A DNA stretch of 64,000 bases from Alicyclobacillus herbarius DSM 13609 (GCF_000430585.1 NZ_AUMH01000005.1:1-64000); one strand, 5' to 3'; counted from the first letter of the stretch, positions 50,538 through 60,545 are shown. Numbers and translations: made by a program. The notes: generated by a model from the letters alone, not told the origin.

Positions 50538-51791
50538 ATGTCGGAGCCGACGGTTCTTCTTATTGGAGCACTGGATACGAAGGGAGAAGAGTATGCGTTT
50601 GTCGCATCTTTGCTGCGACGAGAAGGCTTAAGCGTACTCACGATGGACATTGGGGTCGTCGGGGAGCCCTTTCATATACTCTCCCACATCTCGGCGGAGA
50701 CGGTCGCGGAACGAGGAGGGGAACACCTTGGCACACTGCGGAAGCGCGCGGATAGGGGACATGCGATGGACGTCATGAGCCGTGGGGCAGCTATATTGAC
50801 ACGCGAATTGTTCGAGACCGGGCGCATCCAAGGTGTCTTCGGCATGGGGGGATCCGGTGGGACGTCTGTCATCAGTGCGGCCATGCGAGAGCTTCCGGTA
50901 GGCGTACCCAAGGTTCTGGTGTCGACGATGGCCAGTGGGAATACTTCACCCATCGTGGATACCAGGGATATTGTGTTGATTCCAGCTGTCGTTGATGTGG
51001 CCGGTCTGAATCAGATTAGCCGAACCATTTTTACTGAAGCAGTGGGTGCTATCTGTGGGATGCTACGAATCCGAGAAACCTCCATCAGCGCTTCTGAAGC
51101 GGAAACGGAACACCCTGTGGTCGCGATCACCATGTTCGGCAACACCACGGAGTGCGTCACTCGTTGTAGGGAGCTGTTGACTAGGGCGGGTTGCGAGGTG
51201 CTGGCCTTTCACTGTACAGGTGTGGGCGGACGCACCATGGAAGACTTGGTGGAAGATGGACGTGTTGCCGCTGTACTCGACATCACGACCACCGAATGGG
51301 CAGATGAATTGTGTGGCGGCGTGCTCAGTGCTGGCCCACATCGTCTAGAGGCTCCGGGTCATCGCGGAATTCCTCACCTCATCGTGCCAGGGTGTCTAGA
51401 TATGGTCAATTTCGGACCTATCTCTTCCGTCCCCGAGCGATTTCGGCATCGGACATTTTACGTATGGAATCCCCAAGTCACCTTAATGCGAACGACGCCC
51501 GAGGAAAATCAGGCCCTCGGACAAATCCTTGCCGACAAAGCCAATCAGGCGCAAGGGCCCGTGGCGTTTTTACTTCCGCTCAAAGGACTCTCTGTCTTGG
51601 ATGCACCAGGAAATCCGTTTTGGTGGCCGGAAGCGGATACGGCGTTATTTTCAGCCATTCGCCACCATGTACGAGAAGGCATTCCTGTTGAGGATGTAGA
51701 CGCCAACATCAATGATGTGGAATTCGCTGAGAAAGCGGTTGCTACGCTGCTGGATATGTTCGGGAGGGCTAAGAATGAATCGTGTCCGTGA
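50538..51791 (+). CDS. Tm-1-like ATP-binding (UPF0261) protein
   Basis: This 417-aa protein matches the UPF0261/Tm-1-like family, a two-domain ATP-binding fold first known from the tomato Tm-1 resistance protein. Typical segments are [59 protein letters not shown] and [20 protein letters not shown], which ends the first half. The ATG at 50538 follows GGGGGAG. The next gene is its usual partner (PEP-hydrolase-like), overlapping by 17 bp. In plants and fungi the two are fused. The metabolic reaction of the pair is not established. Confidence 0.9.
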   Translation: MSEPTVLLIGALDTKGEEYAFVASLLRREGLSVLTMDIGVVGEPFHILSHISAETVAERGGEHLGTLRKRADRGHAMDVMSRGAAILTRELFETGRIQGVFGMGGSGGTSVISAAMRELPVGVPKVLVSTMASGNTSPIVDTRDIVLIPAVVDVAGLNQISRTIFTEAVGAICGMLRIRETSISASEAETEHPVVAITMFGNTTECVTRCRELLTRAGCEVLAFHCTGVGGRTMEDLVEDGRVAAVLDITTTEWADELCGGVLSAGPHRLEAPGHRGIPHLIVPGCLDMVNFGPISSVPERFRHRTFYVWNPQVTLMRTTPEENQALGQILADKANQAQGPVAFLLPLKGLSVLDAPGNPFWWPEADTALFSAIRHHVREGIPVEDVDANINDVEFAEKAVATLLDMFGRAKNESCP

Positions 51792-52602
51792 AGACATATT
51801 GTCGAGTCTGCGCGACAAGGTGGAGCGCGGAGAAATCATTGTCGGAGCGGGTGCAGGGACAGGAATATCCGCAAAGTGTGAAGAAAACGGGGGCGCCGAT
51901 CTCATCGTCATTTACAACTCGGGACGATTCCGTATGGCTGGCCGCGGATCCTTGGCTGGTTTGCTCCCCTATGGGGACGCGAACGAGATTGTTGTCGAGA
52001 TGGCGCGTGAAGTCCTGACTGTTATTCACCATACCCCAGTGTTGGCCGGAGTCTGTGGGACCGACCCGTTTCGAGACATGAAACAATTTCTTAGTGAGCT
52101 CCGGGATATGGGGTTTTCTGGGGTGCAGAACTTCCCGACCGTGGGTCTCTATGACGGGACGTTTCGGCAACATCTCGAGGAGACCGGTATGGGATTTGAT
52201 TTGGAGGTCGACATGATAAGGAAGGCCCGGGAGCTTGACCTATTGACCTCGCCCTACGTATTCAATCCAACAGAAGCGCGTAAGATGGCCGAAGCGGGCG
52301 CGGATATTATCGTGGTGCACCTGGGCTTGACTACAAAGGGAACCATTGGTGCCAAGACGGCCGTGTCGCTTGAGGAAGCACCAGAATTTATCCAGCGCGT
52401 TGCCGACGCTGCACGAGAAGTGAATCCTGAGGTGATAATCTTATGCCACGGTGGCCCCTTGTCTGAACCTGAAGACGTCGAATACGTTCTGCAGCGAACA
52501 AAGGGGGTTCACGGTTTTTACGGTGCCAGCAGTATGGAGAGACTGCCCGTGGAAGTCAGTATCACGGAACAAGCTCGACGGTTCGCAAGGATTCGTAGGT
52601 AA
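51775..52602 (+). CDS. PEP-hydrolase-like TIM-barrel protein
   Basis: This 275-aa protein belongs to the phosphoenolpyruvate hydrolase family, a TIM barrel related to isocitrate lyase-like enzymes. It has [20 protein letters not shown], the [20 protein letters not shown] segment, [10 protein letters not shown] and the C-terminal [20 protein letters not shown]. The ATG follows GGGAGGG inside the previous gene, so the two are translationally coupled. With the Tm-1-like partner it may cleave or form a C-C or C-O bond of a 2-oxo acid, perhaps the last step of the operon's pathway. The reaction is unproven. Confidence 0.9.
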   Translation: MNRVREDILSSLRDKVERGEIIVGAGAGTGISAKCEENGGADLIVIYNSGRFRMAGRGSLAGLLPYGDANEIVVEMAREVLTVIHHTPVLAGVCGTDPFRDMKQFLSELRDMGFSGVQNFPTVGLYDGTFRQHLEETGMGFDLEVDMIRKARELDLLTSPYVFNPTEARKMAEAGADIIVVHLGLTTKGTIGAKTAVSLEEAPEFIQRVADAAREVNPEVIILCHGGPLSEPEDVEYVLQRTKGVHGFYGASSMERLPVEVSITEQARRFARIRR

Positions 52603-52648
52603 AATGGGGAATTTATCTTGGCACAGAGTTAGGCTAACTAGGACGAGT

Positions 52649-52683
52649 AAGGCGAGTGAACCTCCATGCGTCACTCGCCTTTT
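52649..52683 (+). terminator. intrinsic terminator of the catabolic operon
   Basis: AAGGCGAGTGA and TCACTCGCCTT form a perfect 11-bp stem with an 11-nt loop, and the second arm runs into TTTT. It lies 47 bp after the last stop codon. Confidence 0.88.
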
Positions 52684-52733
52684 ACCCGCTGAGTAAACCT
52701 TTGCGGCTTCCACGGCATGTAAACCAACGAACC

Positions 52734-53639
52734 TTATCTATGACTAGATCTAAGTTTCACAGGTACAGTAACCTTCGACGTTCTGTTGACCAGGTAGATA
52801 CTGAAGATAATCAGGACAAGCCCGATAAACAAGGAAATCGTGACGGGCTCATGCAAGAACACGCAGCCGAGTACAACGGCCAACAAGGGGACGAGAAACG
52901 TCCACGAAGCGACTTTACTCATGTCACCGGCGCGAACCAGGGTGAAAAAGATGACCCAGGAGATGGCAATGCCAAACACGCCGCCGTAGATTAAACCAAT
53001 CAAGTACGGTCCATTCCATACAATGCTCGACACATGTTCAGCGTCGAGCCCAATCCCATTCATGGCAAGGCCACCGAGGATACACTGAAAAGCCACGAGC
53101 CAATATGAATCGACTCGAGGTCCAACCTTTTTCACATAAACCGTGCCGATGGCCCAACTCACCGCCGTGGCGATAGCGAGCAGAATGCCGAGCAGGGATA
53201 TGTGCCCCGAGATACTCGTTACACTAATCACACCGACGCCGATAAACCCGAGAAGTAAACCAATCAGTTTTCTCGCGGAGAGGTGTTCCCCAAGCCAGAG
53301 CCTCGCGAGGAGTCCGATAAGCACCGGTTGTAAATACACGATGACGGTGAACAATCCCTCGGGTACATACCTGAGCCCGACGGTCTGGAGCCCGTAAAAC
53401 AAGAACGCGTTAAAAAGCGCGGAGATGAGATAAATATGCCATGTTTGTCTCCAGCGAATGTGCTTGTATCTTGGCAGCATGACAGCAGCCATTAGGATTC
53501 CGCCGAGCAAGGTGCGCATGCCGGCAAACAAGATGGGCGGTGTATAATTCAGGGCGACTTTATAGATGGGCCAGCTGACACCCCACAGAACAATGAGTGT
53601 AGACAATAAGACCGTCGCCTTCCAGCGTGACAGCTCCAC
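52734..53639 (-). CDS. EamA-family permease
   Basis: This 301-aa protein has ten membrane segments and the two EamA repeats typical of drug/metabolite exporters (VLWGVSWPIYKVALNYTPPI at the start of the first, AIATAVSWAIGTVYVKKVGP at the start of the second). The GTG start at 53637-53639 follows AAGGAGGAG. The C-terminus ends in a basic tail. The upstream leader contains a terminator-like hairpin. The substrate is unknown; amino acids or other metabolites are usual. It is divergently placed with respect to nothing obvious and reads as a single gene. Confidence 0.9.
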   Translation of the reverse strand: MELSRWKATVLLSTLIVLWGVSWPIYKVALNYTPPILFAGMRTLLGGILMAAVMLPRYKHIRWRQTWHIYLISALFNAFLFYGLQTVGLRYVPEGLFTVIVYLQPVLIGLLARLWLGEHLSARKLIGLLLGFIGVGVISVTSISGHISLLGILLAIATAVSWAIGTVYVKKVGPRVDSYWLVAFQCILGGLAMNGIGLDAEHVSSIVWNGPYLIGLIYGGVFGIAISWVIFFTLVRAGDMSKVASWTFLVPLLAVVLGCVFLHEPVTISLFIGLVLIIFSIYLVNRTSKVTVPVKLRSSHR

Positions 53640-53721
53640 CCTAATATCTCCTCCTTTACGTTTTGGCAGTTCGTCCGTGGTCTGTTTCTTCAGATGTTTC
53701 TCCGGAACGGCACAAACAGAA

Positions 53722-53747
53722 CCGCCCGACCTTTATCCGGCGGGCGG
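53722..53747 (-). terminator. terminator-like hairpin in the EamA leader
   Basis: On the minus strand CCGCCCG and CGGGCGG form a perfect 7-bp stem with a 12-nt loop, followed by TTCTGTTTG. It precedes the EamA start codon by about 80 bp, so it may be an attenuator. I could not match the upstream leader (to about 53880) to a known riboswitch or T-box. Confidence 0.45.
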
Positions 53748-53910
53748 CCCAATCCGTATTTTCGAGAGAACTTATATGGAACATTACAAGATTACAAGCC
53801 CTTTGCGGCTCTTATAAGAACGTATACCATCCGAGAAGAACCAACATTCAACTGTAGTAATCTCTATTTTACTATGCGCTTGTAGTATGTGTCTAGTAAA
53901 GGCGTGTCCC

Positions 53911-54687
53911 TTATCCTCCAAGTTGAGCATGGAATCCCAGGTCTTTCGACAGGCGTTCTGCCGCGTCTTGGAGTGCGAGGAGGAGTCGTGAGTCCGATTT
54001 TGGCTGAATGTCAGGTTGTGTTCCGACTACAGTTAGGGCACCTTCAAGGAGGCCCAGCCGGTTCAAGACGGGGACGGAAATCGCCGCGATGCCAGGGATT
54101 AACTCCCCATCGACCGAAGCATACCCTTGCTTTCGAACCCTGACCAGCCGTTGTTGCAAGACAGACGGATCGAGTTGGTGCCTTTGTATTTCCTGGTCGA
54201 TTAAGCATTGAGTCTCCTCACTATCCATAAAGGCGGAGAAAATTAGTCCAGCCGCACTGTGCGTCAAGCTGACTTGACTACCAGCTCGGATGCCAATATT
54301 CACCGTTCGGTCACTGTCTTGCCACAAGATGAAGAACGGTCCACTTTCTCCCCAAATCGCGAGCGCAAACGTCTGATTGAACGTGGCATGCAGTTCATCA
54401 ATGTAGGGTTTCGCCAGCTCTCGAATGTCCTTTTGCTCGGCGGCAACGAGGCCTAGGAGAATGAGTTCATTCCCTAAGCTATATTTAAAATCACGGTGTT
54501 TTGAAAGAAACCCAATTCGCGTCAAACTGACCAGATATTTATGCAATCGAGTCTTTGACATACCACATTGTTGCGCGAGTTCCATCATCGATAATGGTTT
54601 GTTTGATTTAGATATTATTTTAAGAATATGGTATGCTTGCTCGACAGACTGAATTCCCTGTGGTTGCTTTTTCGCCTCCGCGTTCAT
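53911..54687 (-). CDS. IclR-family transcriptional regulator
   Basis: This 258-aa regulator has an N-terminal winged HTH (GIQSVEQAYHILKIISKSNK, then LSMMELAQQCGMSKTRLHKY) and a C-terminal IclR effector domain (LTHSAAGLIFSAF, then GYASVDGELIPGIAAISVPV and AALQDAAERL). IclR proteins sense small organic compounds. The ATG at 54685-54687 follows AGGGGAT. An upstream in-frame start at 54792 is not supported. It is divergent from the luciferase-like monooxygenase gene at 54875, so the two-component monooxygenase is its likely target. Confidence 0.9.
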   Translation of the reverse strand: MNAEAKKQPQGIQSVEQAYHILKIISKSNKPLSMMELAQQCGMSKTRLHKYLVSLTRIGFLSKHRDFKYSLGNELILLGLVAAEQKDIRELAKPYIDELHATFNQTFALAIWGESGPFFILWQDSDRTVNIGIRAGSQVSLTHSAAGLIFSAFMDSEETQCLIDQEIQRHQLDPSVLQQRLVRVRKQGYASVDGELIPGIAAISVPVLNRLGLLEGALTVVGTQPDIQPKSDSRLLLALQDAAERLSKDLGFHAQLGG

Positions 54688-54874
54688 GGCGAAATCCCCT
54701 TCACGGTATGGTCTCCAGATCCAAAGGTTTAACGCAAACCTATTATACGTCGAAAATCTGATCGATGCTTTTTCTAATGCCGCAATTGACACAATAGCGA
54801 ATCAGGATATAAACTTCATATAAATGATATATAGTTAACGCAGTTCACTATAATTACACAAGGGGTGTACGCAA

Positions 54875-55945
54875 ATGAAATTTGGATTATTTACATTGAC
54901 GGATAATCCGCCAGCATACGGAGATGAAAGAAAAGATTCGAATCAAATGTTGCTGGATTTAGTTGAACAGGCAGTCTACGCAGAGGAACTTGGTTTTCAT
55001 TCCGTCTGGGTGCCGGAGCATCACTTTTCGGTGCTGGGAGTCTTGCCGTCTCCGTCCATGCTTTTGTCCCATATTGCGGCCAAAACGAAAAAGATTCAGT
55101 TGGCACCCGCAGTCGTCTTACTGCCAGCCAGCCATCCCCTGCGAATGGCCGAAGAGTACGCCCTGCTGGACCTGTTGAGTAACGGGCGAGCGATTTTTGC
55201 CGCAGGTCGTGGTTATGACAAGCGCGAGTATGATGCATTTGGTATCGACTTTAATGCCAGCCGTGAGATTTTCTTTGAAGGGCTCGATATTATCAAACTG
55301 GCCTGGAGTCAGAAAACGTTCTCATACCAAGGAAAGCACTTTCAAATTCCTCAGGTGAGCATCACGCCGCGACCGGTCCAAGACCCGTATCCACCCATTT
55401 ATGTGGCTTCCTTCAGCCGGCCGTCATTGGAAAAAGCCGCTGAAATGGGGGAGAATGTAATCTTTGCTCCGTTTGCAGCCAGTATGGTTTTTGGCAGCAT
55501 ATCGAACGCAGTCGATGCGTTCAAATCGGCCTCAAGTCAACACGGTTTTGTAAATAAGTCGGTTCGTTGCTCCTACTTTTTGAATGTCACAGAAACCAAG
55601 GAAGAAACGGAGCGGACAAAGCAGCGGATGCTGAAGTATTTTCACGGTCTTATTCCAGCCTTCCCCTCCGATCCGACGAAGGCACCTCCTAATATTCGTT
55701 ATTTTGTTGATATTGTCGATCGATTGAATCGTTTGACTACAGAGGATTTGAGTGAACAGACCATCATTGTCGGGGACGCGGAATATTGTGTAGAAGCCTT
55801 GAAAAAGGTGGAAGCCGCCGGTGTGGAAGAGGTGATTCTCTATTTTGATTTTGGCGGCCTGAGTCATGCGGAGACACTCAAATCGATGGAGCGATTTGCC
55901 AAATTCGTTCTGCCTCACTTTCAAAACCACGTGTTGAGTCCATGA
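54875..55945 (+). CDS. LLM-class flavin-dependent monooxygenase
   Basis: This 356-aa protein belongs to the luciferase-like monooxygenase superfamily, a TIM-barrel that uses reduced FMN and oxygen. The family marks are MKFGLFTLTDNPPAYGDERK, VWVPEHHFSVLGVLPSPSML, the FMN-binding AAGRGYDKREYDAFGIDFNA and the late ETLKSMERFAKFVLPHF. The ATG follows AGGGG. A flavin reductase gene follows within 50 bp and would supply FMNH2, so the pair forms a complete two-component oxygenase. The substrate is unknown; members include alkane, alkanesulfonate and aminopolycarboxylate oxygenases. Confidence 0.92.
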   Translation: MKFGLFTLTDNPPAYGDERKDSNQMLLDLVEQAVYAEELGFHSVWVPEHHFSVLGVLPSPSMLLSHIAAKTKKIQLAPAVVLLPASHPLRMAEEYALLDLLSNGRAIFAAGRGYDKREYDAFGIDFNASREIFFEGLDIIKLAWSQKTFSYQGKHFQIPQVSITPRPVQDPYPPIYVASFSRPSLEKAAEMGENVIFAPFAASMVFGSISNAVDAFKSASSQHGFVNKSVRCSYFLNVTETKEETERTKQRMLKYFHGLIPAFPSDPTKAPPNIRYFVDIVDRLNRLTTEDLSEQTIIVGDAEYCVEALKKVEAAGVEEVILYFDFGGLSHAETLKSMERFAKFVLPHFQNHVLSP

Positions 55946-55994
55946 TGGTCAGTAGGGAATACTCGACAACAATGTTTTTAGGGAGGAGAATGGC

Positions 55995-56468
55995 ATGATT
56001 GCGCAGTTCACCTCAGTAGATTTTCGCAGGGCGATGGCTGAGTTTGCCACCGGAGTGACCGTGGTGACAACGTCTGACGGTGAAGGGGTTCATGGGATGA
56101 CCGCGAATTCTTTTACGTCAGTTTCTCTCGATCCGCCCTTGGTCCTCATCTCTGTGGATAAGAAAGCCAATCATAACCGCTATATACCCGAAACTCAATG
56201 CTTTGGCGTCAGTGTTCTCGCTGCCCACCAAGAAGCGGTTTCTCAACACTTTGCGGGCAAAACGAATCGGGCCATAGAAGAATCCGTGCGCTACAAGTGG
56301 TATGATGGTGTCCCGGTTCTCGAGGACTGTCTCATGAGGGCAGCGTGCCGACTATGGGCCACGTACGACGGCGGCGACCATTCGCTGTTTGTCGGTCGAG
56401 TTTATCAATTAGATCGATTCGAAGGGAATCCCCTGCTCTTTTATAAAGGAAAATACCACTTCCTCTGA
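55995..56468 (+). CDS. flavin reductase (NADH:FMN oxidoreductase)
   Basis: This 157-aa protein has the split-barrel flavin reductase fold, with FRRAMAEFATGVTVVTTSDG, GMTANSFTSVSLDPPLVLIS and the FYKGKYHFL ending. It reduces FMN with NAD(P)H and passes the reduced flavin to the monooxygenase encoded upstream. The ATG follows GGGAGGAG. It is the last gene of the two-gene operon. Confidence 0.93.
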   Translation: MIAQFTSVDFRRAMAEFATGVTVVTTSDGEGVHGMTANSFTSVSLDPPLVLISVDKKANHNRYIPETQCFGVSVLAAHQEAVSQHFAGKTNRAIEESVRYKWYDGVPVLEDCLMRAACRLWATYDGGDHSLFVGRVYQLDRFEGNPLLFYKGKYHFL

Positions 56469-56480
56469 CACGTGGACAGG

Positions 56481-56535
56481 TAGCATCACCCGCTGGTCGT
56501 TGTGAAGACGCAACGAACCAAGGCGGGTGATGCTA
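56481..56535 (+). terminator. long hairpin after the monooxygenase operon
   Basis: TAGCATCACCCGC and GCGGGTGATGCTA form a perfect 13-bp stem, with an inner TGGT-CGTTG/CAACG-AACCA arm. It lies directly after the operon. There is no strong T-tract. Confidence 0.65.
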
Positions 56536-56596
56536 AGGGCGAGAGATTCTCTTTGATGGATTCGAAGAGTTCTTTACCCGACACTTTTGCGTCCGT

Positions 56597-57563
56597 TTAC
56601 GACTTCATCACCTGATTGATCCGTCCCAGCATCGCCTCGGTTTGCTGTATAATTCCGCTTATCAGCTCAGCCACGGAAGGAATATCGTGGATAAGCCCTG
56701 TGGACTGGCCGGCCCAGGCGAATCCCTCGTCCATATGCCCCTCCAGGATGGCGCGGCGGTTTCGATCGCCGCTGGTCAGTGGCCACAGGTCCTCGGTTGT
56801 GGCACCTTTCATCTCTTGCGCAAACTTTATCCACCCAGGCGGACGGGAGTACTCGGCCTGGCGCGCCGATGCTGCGCTTAATAATCCGCGTGTCTGTCTC
56901 TTGTCCCTCTACCAGCGCCTGTTTATAGGCAGGATGGGCGATGCACTCCTGCGTCGCCACAAACCAAGTCCCCATTTCCACCCCTTCGGCCCCCAGAGCG
57001 AGCGCCGCGAGGTGACCACGACCATCGGCGATGCCGCCACTGGCGATGACGGGAATCTGGACGGATTCCACCACGCACGGCACGAGCACGATGGTGCCCG
57101 TATCCACGCGGCCAATGTGGCCGCCACCCTCCTGGCCAACCGCCATGACCGCATCAGCCCCCGGGGCTTCCACCTTTTGGGCCTGCCGTACGGTGCTGAC
57201 GAGGACCAGTTTCTTTATCGGCGTGTCCTGTAAGCGGCGGAGGATGGCCTCCGGATTGCCGCCGGTCAGTGAGACCGCAGACACCCGCTCCTCCACGAGA
57301 ACTTCGACGAACGCATGCACACTTTTATGTTGGCTGATGGCAATATTGACGCCAAACGGGCGATCCGTCAGCGCGCGTGTCTTTCGGATCTCTTCCCGCA
57401 GCTTCTCTGGACCAGGCAGCGACGTGACCGTGATTTGCCCCAAGCCGCCGGCGTTGGATACCGCCGCCGCCAATTAGTGATAGGCAAGATTGGTTAAGCC
57501 ACCTTGGATAATCGGCACTTCAATCGCAAGCAACTCGGTGATGCGCGTTTTCAGGGTAATCAC
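56597..57563 (-). pseudogene. nitronate monooxygenase-like gene with stop and frameshift
   Basis: The gene begins with GTG at 57563 and encodes the family start (RITELLAIEVPIIQGGLTNL). It meets TAA at 57474-57476 (within LAYH-stop-LAAAVS), where the family usually has Glu; a single G-to-T change would explain it. It continues in frame (AAAVSNAGGLGQITVTSL, GADAVMAVGQEGGGHIGRV, MGTWFVATQECIAHPAYK) to about 56850, where a one-base shift moves it to the frame EMKGATTEDLWPLTSGDRNR that ends at 56597. FMN-dependent nitronate monooxygenases oxidise nitroalkanes; this copy should be inactive. Confidence 0.85.
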
Positions 57564-57773
57564 GTCCTTTGCCCACATTGTAGCACCATTCGCAAAACCG
57601 GTGATAACAAACGTCCGATGGAGATAGACGGGTGTATTGGCCTGATTTGCAATAATAGATTTAATATACACTCTTTAATGGCGACCGTTTGCGTTGATGC
57701 AGGTAAGCTATTCGTATTAGTATGTAAACAAATTCGTCGATCCTATCCAAACCAATTCCAACGCCAAGGACGG

Positions 57774-58969
57774 ATGTCGATGTTGGTTAGGCAAGGCTTG
57801 GAGGTCATTCCTACCAAAGAATACCATAAAAGACTTGTTTTGGATTTGATTCGCACGCAATATCCAATTTCAAGAACGCAGATTGCAGAAATCACACGTT
57901 TAAACAAGGCGACGATTTCTTCCATTGTTACGGAATTTATCTCAAAAGGTGTGGTGGCGGAGATTGGCAGTGCCACTTCATCCGTCGGCCGTCGCCCGAT
58001 TCTCCTTGGCTTTGTGCCAGACAGCGCCTACGTCATCGGACTCGTGGTCTATGTCGACTACATTCATGTGGCGGTAACTAATTTGGAAGGGCAAATTGTC
58101 TGGGAGGTCAAACGGGAACTGTATAACCGCAGCACCGATGAGGTCCTTTCCACTATGGTGGGGGGCATCACCGAGGCACTTGAGCATAAAGCCAGCAGAG
58201 CATCGTTGGGGGTTGTGGCCATCGGCGTGGGAGTACCGGCGTTGGTTGACTTTGAAAGCGGTACCATAATTCACAGTCCCAATCTGCATCTGAGTTCTAT
58301 CAACCTGAAACAGTACTTGGAAATGATGTTTTCCATCCCAACCTTCGTCGACAATTCTGCCAATGTAGCCGCCTTTGGCGAAAAGTTGTTCGGCGTCGCG
58401 AAGCGGTTTAACCACTTCGTCTACGTGAGCGTGTCAACAGGCATTGGCGTTGGCATTTTCATGAACGGACAATTACAGCGAGGTGCCGCAGGCTTCGCCG
58501 GGGAGTTAGGCCACATGGTGGTGGAACCGCGGGGGCTCAAGTGTTCTTGCGGAGGGACCGGGTGCTGGGAAATGTACGGATCGCTTAAGGCACTGTATCG
58601 GCAGGTGGAGGATCATGTAAAGGACCGCTTGCCTGATTATCACCCGGACGTCTTGAACGAGGTGGTTCAGGCCGTACAGCGCGAGGATAACTGGGCTCTG
58701 GAGGGGCTTATTACATTGCCTACTACTTAGGCATCGGGATATCCAATATTGTGAATATATTCAATCCAGAAGCCGTCATCATTGGAAATAAGATTACGCC
58801 GCTGGCCAAGTGGATCCGCCCGATGGTCGAGACGGCTCTGCGGACTCGGTGTTCTACAAAACTGGTGGATCCGCTGCACCTTATTATTCCGGAAAATGGG
58901 GAAAACACCGTAGTCATTGGGGCCGCCTCTCTGGGCATTGACGGCTTTATTGAGGATATCACGCGATAA
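57774..58969 (+). pseudogene. ROK-family transcriptional regulator (XylR type), frameshifted
   Basis: The gene begins at ATG 57774 with a winged HTH (HKRLVLDLIRTQYPISRTQI, then ITRLNKATISSIVTEFI). It continues as a ROK sugar-kinase-like domain with the zinc motif CSCGGTGCWE and GAAGFAGELGHMVVEP. Near 58710 a one-base shift ends the main frame at LITLPTT-stop (58730). The next part of the protein continues in another frame as IAYYLGIGISNIVNIFNPEA, then VVIGAASLGIDGFIEDITR to 58969. ROK regulators of this type repress sugar-use operons, so its loss would leave the ABC importer downstream without its repressor unless the shift is a sequencing error. Confidence 0.8.
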
Positions 58970-59037
58970 AAAGGCCATGGGAGAGGTGGCGGCAAAATCT
59001 TTTGTGCGGAAAGGAGGTGCTGCGAGTCGTGGAACAC

Positions 59038-59065
59038 TTGGTTAACCTGTGACACTGTGTATTCA
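59038..59065 (+). promoter_or_regulatory. possible promoter of the second ABC importer
   Basis: TTGGTT (59038-59043), 16 bp, TATTCA (59060-59065). The palindrome at 59072-59085 lies just after it, at about the transcription start. The match to consensus is weak. Confidence 0.35.
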
Positions 59066-59071
59066 AATCAG

Positions 59072-59085
59072 TCTAAATAATTAGA
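59072..59085. promoter_or_regulatory. palindrome, candidate ROK operator
   Basis: TCTAA-ATAA-TTAGA is a perfect inverted repeat 27 bp before the binding-protein start codon, next to the possible promoter. AT-rich palindromes with TTAG arms are the usual operators of XylR-type ROK repressors such as the one encoded just upstream. Confidence 0.5.
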
Positions 59086-59111
59086 TTAATTGAATGTAAG
59101 GGGAGTAGAAG

Positions 59112-60494
59112 ATGAGTAAGACGTCAACTAAAGCCAAGTTGTGCAGTGCCATCGCTGTCGTTACGCTCGGCGTAACAGTATCCGCATGTGGTTCCCAGTC
59201 GGGAACGGGTAACACCCAGACCGAGTCTTCAGGAAGTTCAGATTCCATCACCCTGACCATCTTTACGTCCAAATACACGGCCAACCCACAGGCCCAGGAG
59301 CAGTTCCTGAACAAGTTGGCGAGTGAATTTGAGCAGCAAAACCCGGGTATCAAGGTGGAATTCACGTATTATGACTCGGCGTCCCAGGAAAACACCACCT
59401 TACAGACTTCGTTGGCGACGAAACAGGGGCCGGACATCTTTGACATTGGCACCACCTTCGTGCCGACGGCTTATGCCATGAATGGTTTCCATGTTTTAAG
59501 CCAGAAAGATTGGAACAAGGTTGGTGGGATGGACAAGTTCTTTCCTGCTCAGTTAAAAATGTCGGGCCCCAGTCCGGACAAGTACATCGCCGTTCCGTGG
59601 GAAATGGTTCCATTCGGATTGGTATATAACAAGAAGTTGTTTAAGGAAGCGGGCATTGCTTCAGCGCCCAAGACATGGACGGAATTTGTGCAAGACGCTC
59701 AAAAACTCACCAACCCTGCGAAGAACCAGTGGGGTACAGCGATTGATCCGGCCGATTCCTTTGATCCTTGGCATGTGGGTTGGGTCCTGACCAAGCAATT
59801 GGGGGGCGACTTTGTCAGTTCGGACTTAAAACAGGCAACTCTCGGCTCCACTTCGGTCGTCAAGGGTCTCACCTTTTGGTTTGACTGGGTACAAAAGTAC
59901 AAGATTGCGTCGCCCAACGATTTAACCTACAAGGGCACCGACCAGCTCCGGGAGTTTGAGAACGGGCATGTGGCCATGCTGGTGATGCAAGGAGCCTCGC
60001 TGATTCCATCACTTGAGTCGTCGGCGGTCAAGAATGATTATGCGTTTGCTCCTATGCCGACGATCCCCTACGGTATGAACGCGATGCCGAAGGGCGGTGT
60101 TCCGGTTCAAACGTTCGTTTCTGGCAACGATTTTGCGGTGCCTAAATACGTGACGGGTAAACGGTATGATGCTGCCTTGAAATGGATTAAGTTCTTCACG
60201 GACGTCCCGCAGCAACGAGAGATGTTCAAAGTGTACGGGAACATGCCCATCAATGTGAACGCTTTTAAGAACAATCCAGAACTGAACACACCGGTCATTA
60301 AGGCGTTTGTCGACGCAGAGAACCACGCGTATCCTATTCCTTTCACGCCGGCTTGGGCCAACATCGAGGTGGTGTACGGTGGTGTGGCCAACAAAATCGC
60401 GAATGAAATTGCAACCCATTCGTATCACGATGGCGACATTGCAGCGGCCTTGAAGGCGGCCAATCAACAGGCCCAGTCCTCTCTACAGCAATGA
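59112..60494 (+). CDS. sugar ABC transporter substrate-binding lipoprotein
   Basis: This 460-aa family 1 solute-binding protein begins with a clear lipoprotein signal (KLCSAIAVVTLGVTVSAC; lipobox VSAC) and a Ser/Gly/Thr-rich linker. The mature protein has ITLTIFTSKYTANPQAQEQF, KQGPDIFDIGTT and the C-terminal PAWANIEVVYGGVANKIANE. It should bind a sugar or polyol and feed the two permeases downstream. The ATG lies 8 bp after GGGGAG. No ATPase gene is present; the system probably borrows an MsmX-like ATPase. Confidence 0.93.
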   Translation: MSKTSTKAKLCSAIAVVTLGVTVSACGSQSGTGNTQTESSGSSDSITLTIFTSKYTANPQAQEQFLNKLASEFEQQNPGIKVEFTYYDSASQENTTLQTSLATKQGPDIFDIGTTFVPTAYAMNGFHVLSQKDWNKVGGMDKFFPAQLKMSGPSPDKYIAVPWEMVPFGLVYNKKLFKEAGIASAPKTWTEFVQDAQKLTNPAKNQWGTAIDPADSFDPWHVGWVLTKQLGGDFVSSDLKQATLGSTSVVKGLTFWFDWVQKYKIASPNDLTYKGTDQLREFENGHVAMLVMQGASLIPSLESSAVKNDYAFAPMPTIPYGMNAMPKGGVPVQTFVSGNDFAVPKYVTGKRYDAALKWIKFFTDVPQQREMFKVYGNMPINVNAFKNNPELNTPVIKAFVDAENHAYPIPFTPAWANIEVVYGGVANKIANEIATHSYHDGDIAAALKAANQQAQSSLQQ

Positions 60495-60545
60495 GGCGTC
60501 ATGTTATAGGGGCCAATTTCGTATGGAAAGGGAGGGGTGTAGACG

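Noticed and set aside
53640-53880. T-box leader for the EamA gene
   Set aside because: The conserved T-box sequence (AGGGTGGNACCGCG-like) is not present before the terminator.
59011-59052. short ORF VEHLVNL behind AAGGAGGTG
   Set aside because: Seven codons only; probably a chance ribosome-site match or a leftover of a deleted gene before the importer promoter.
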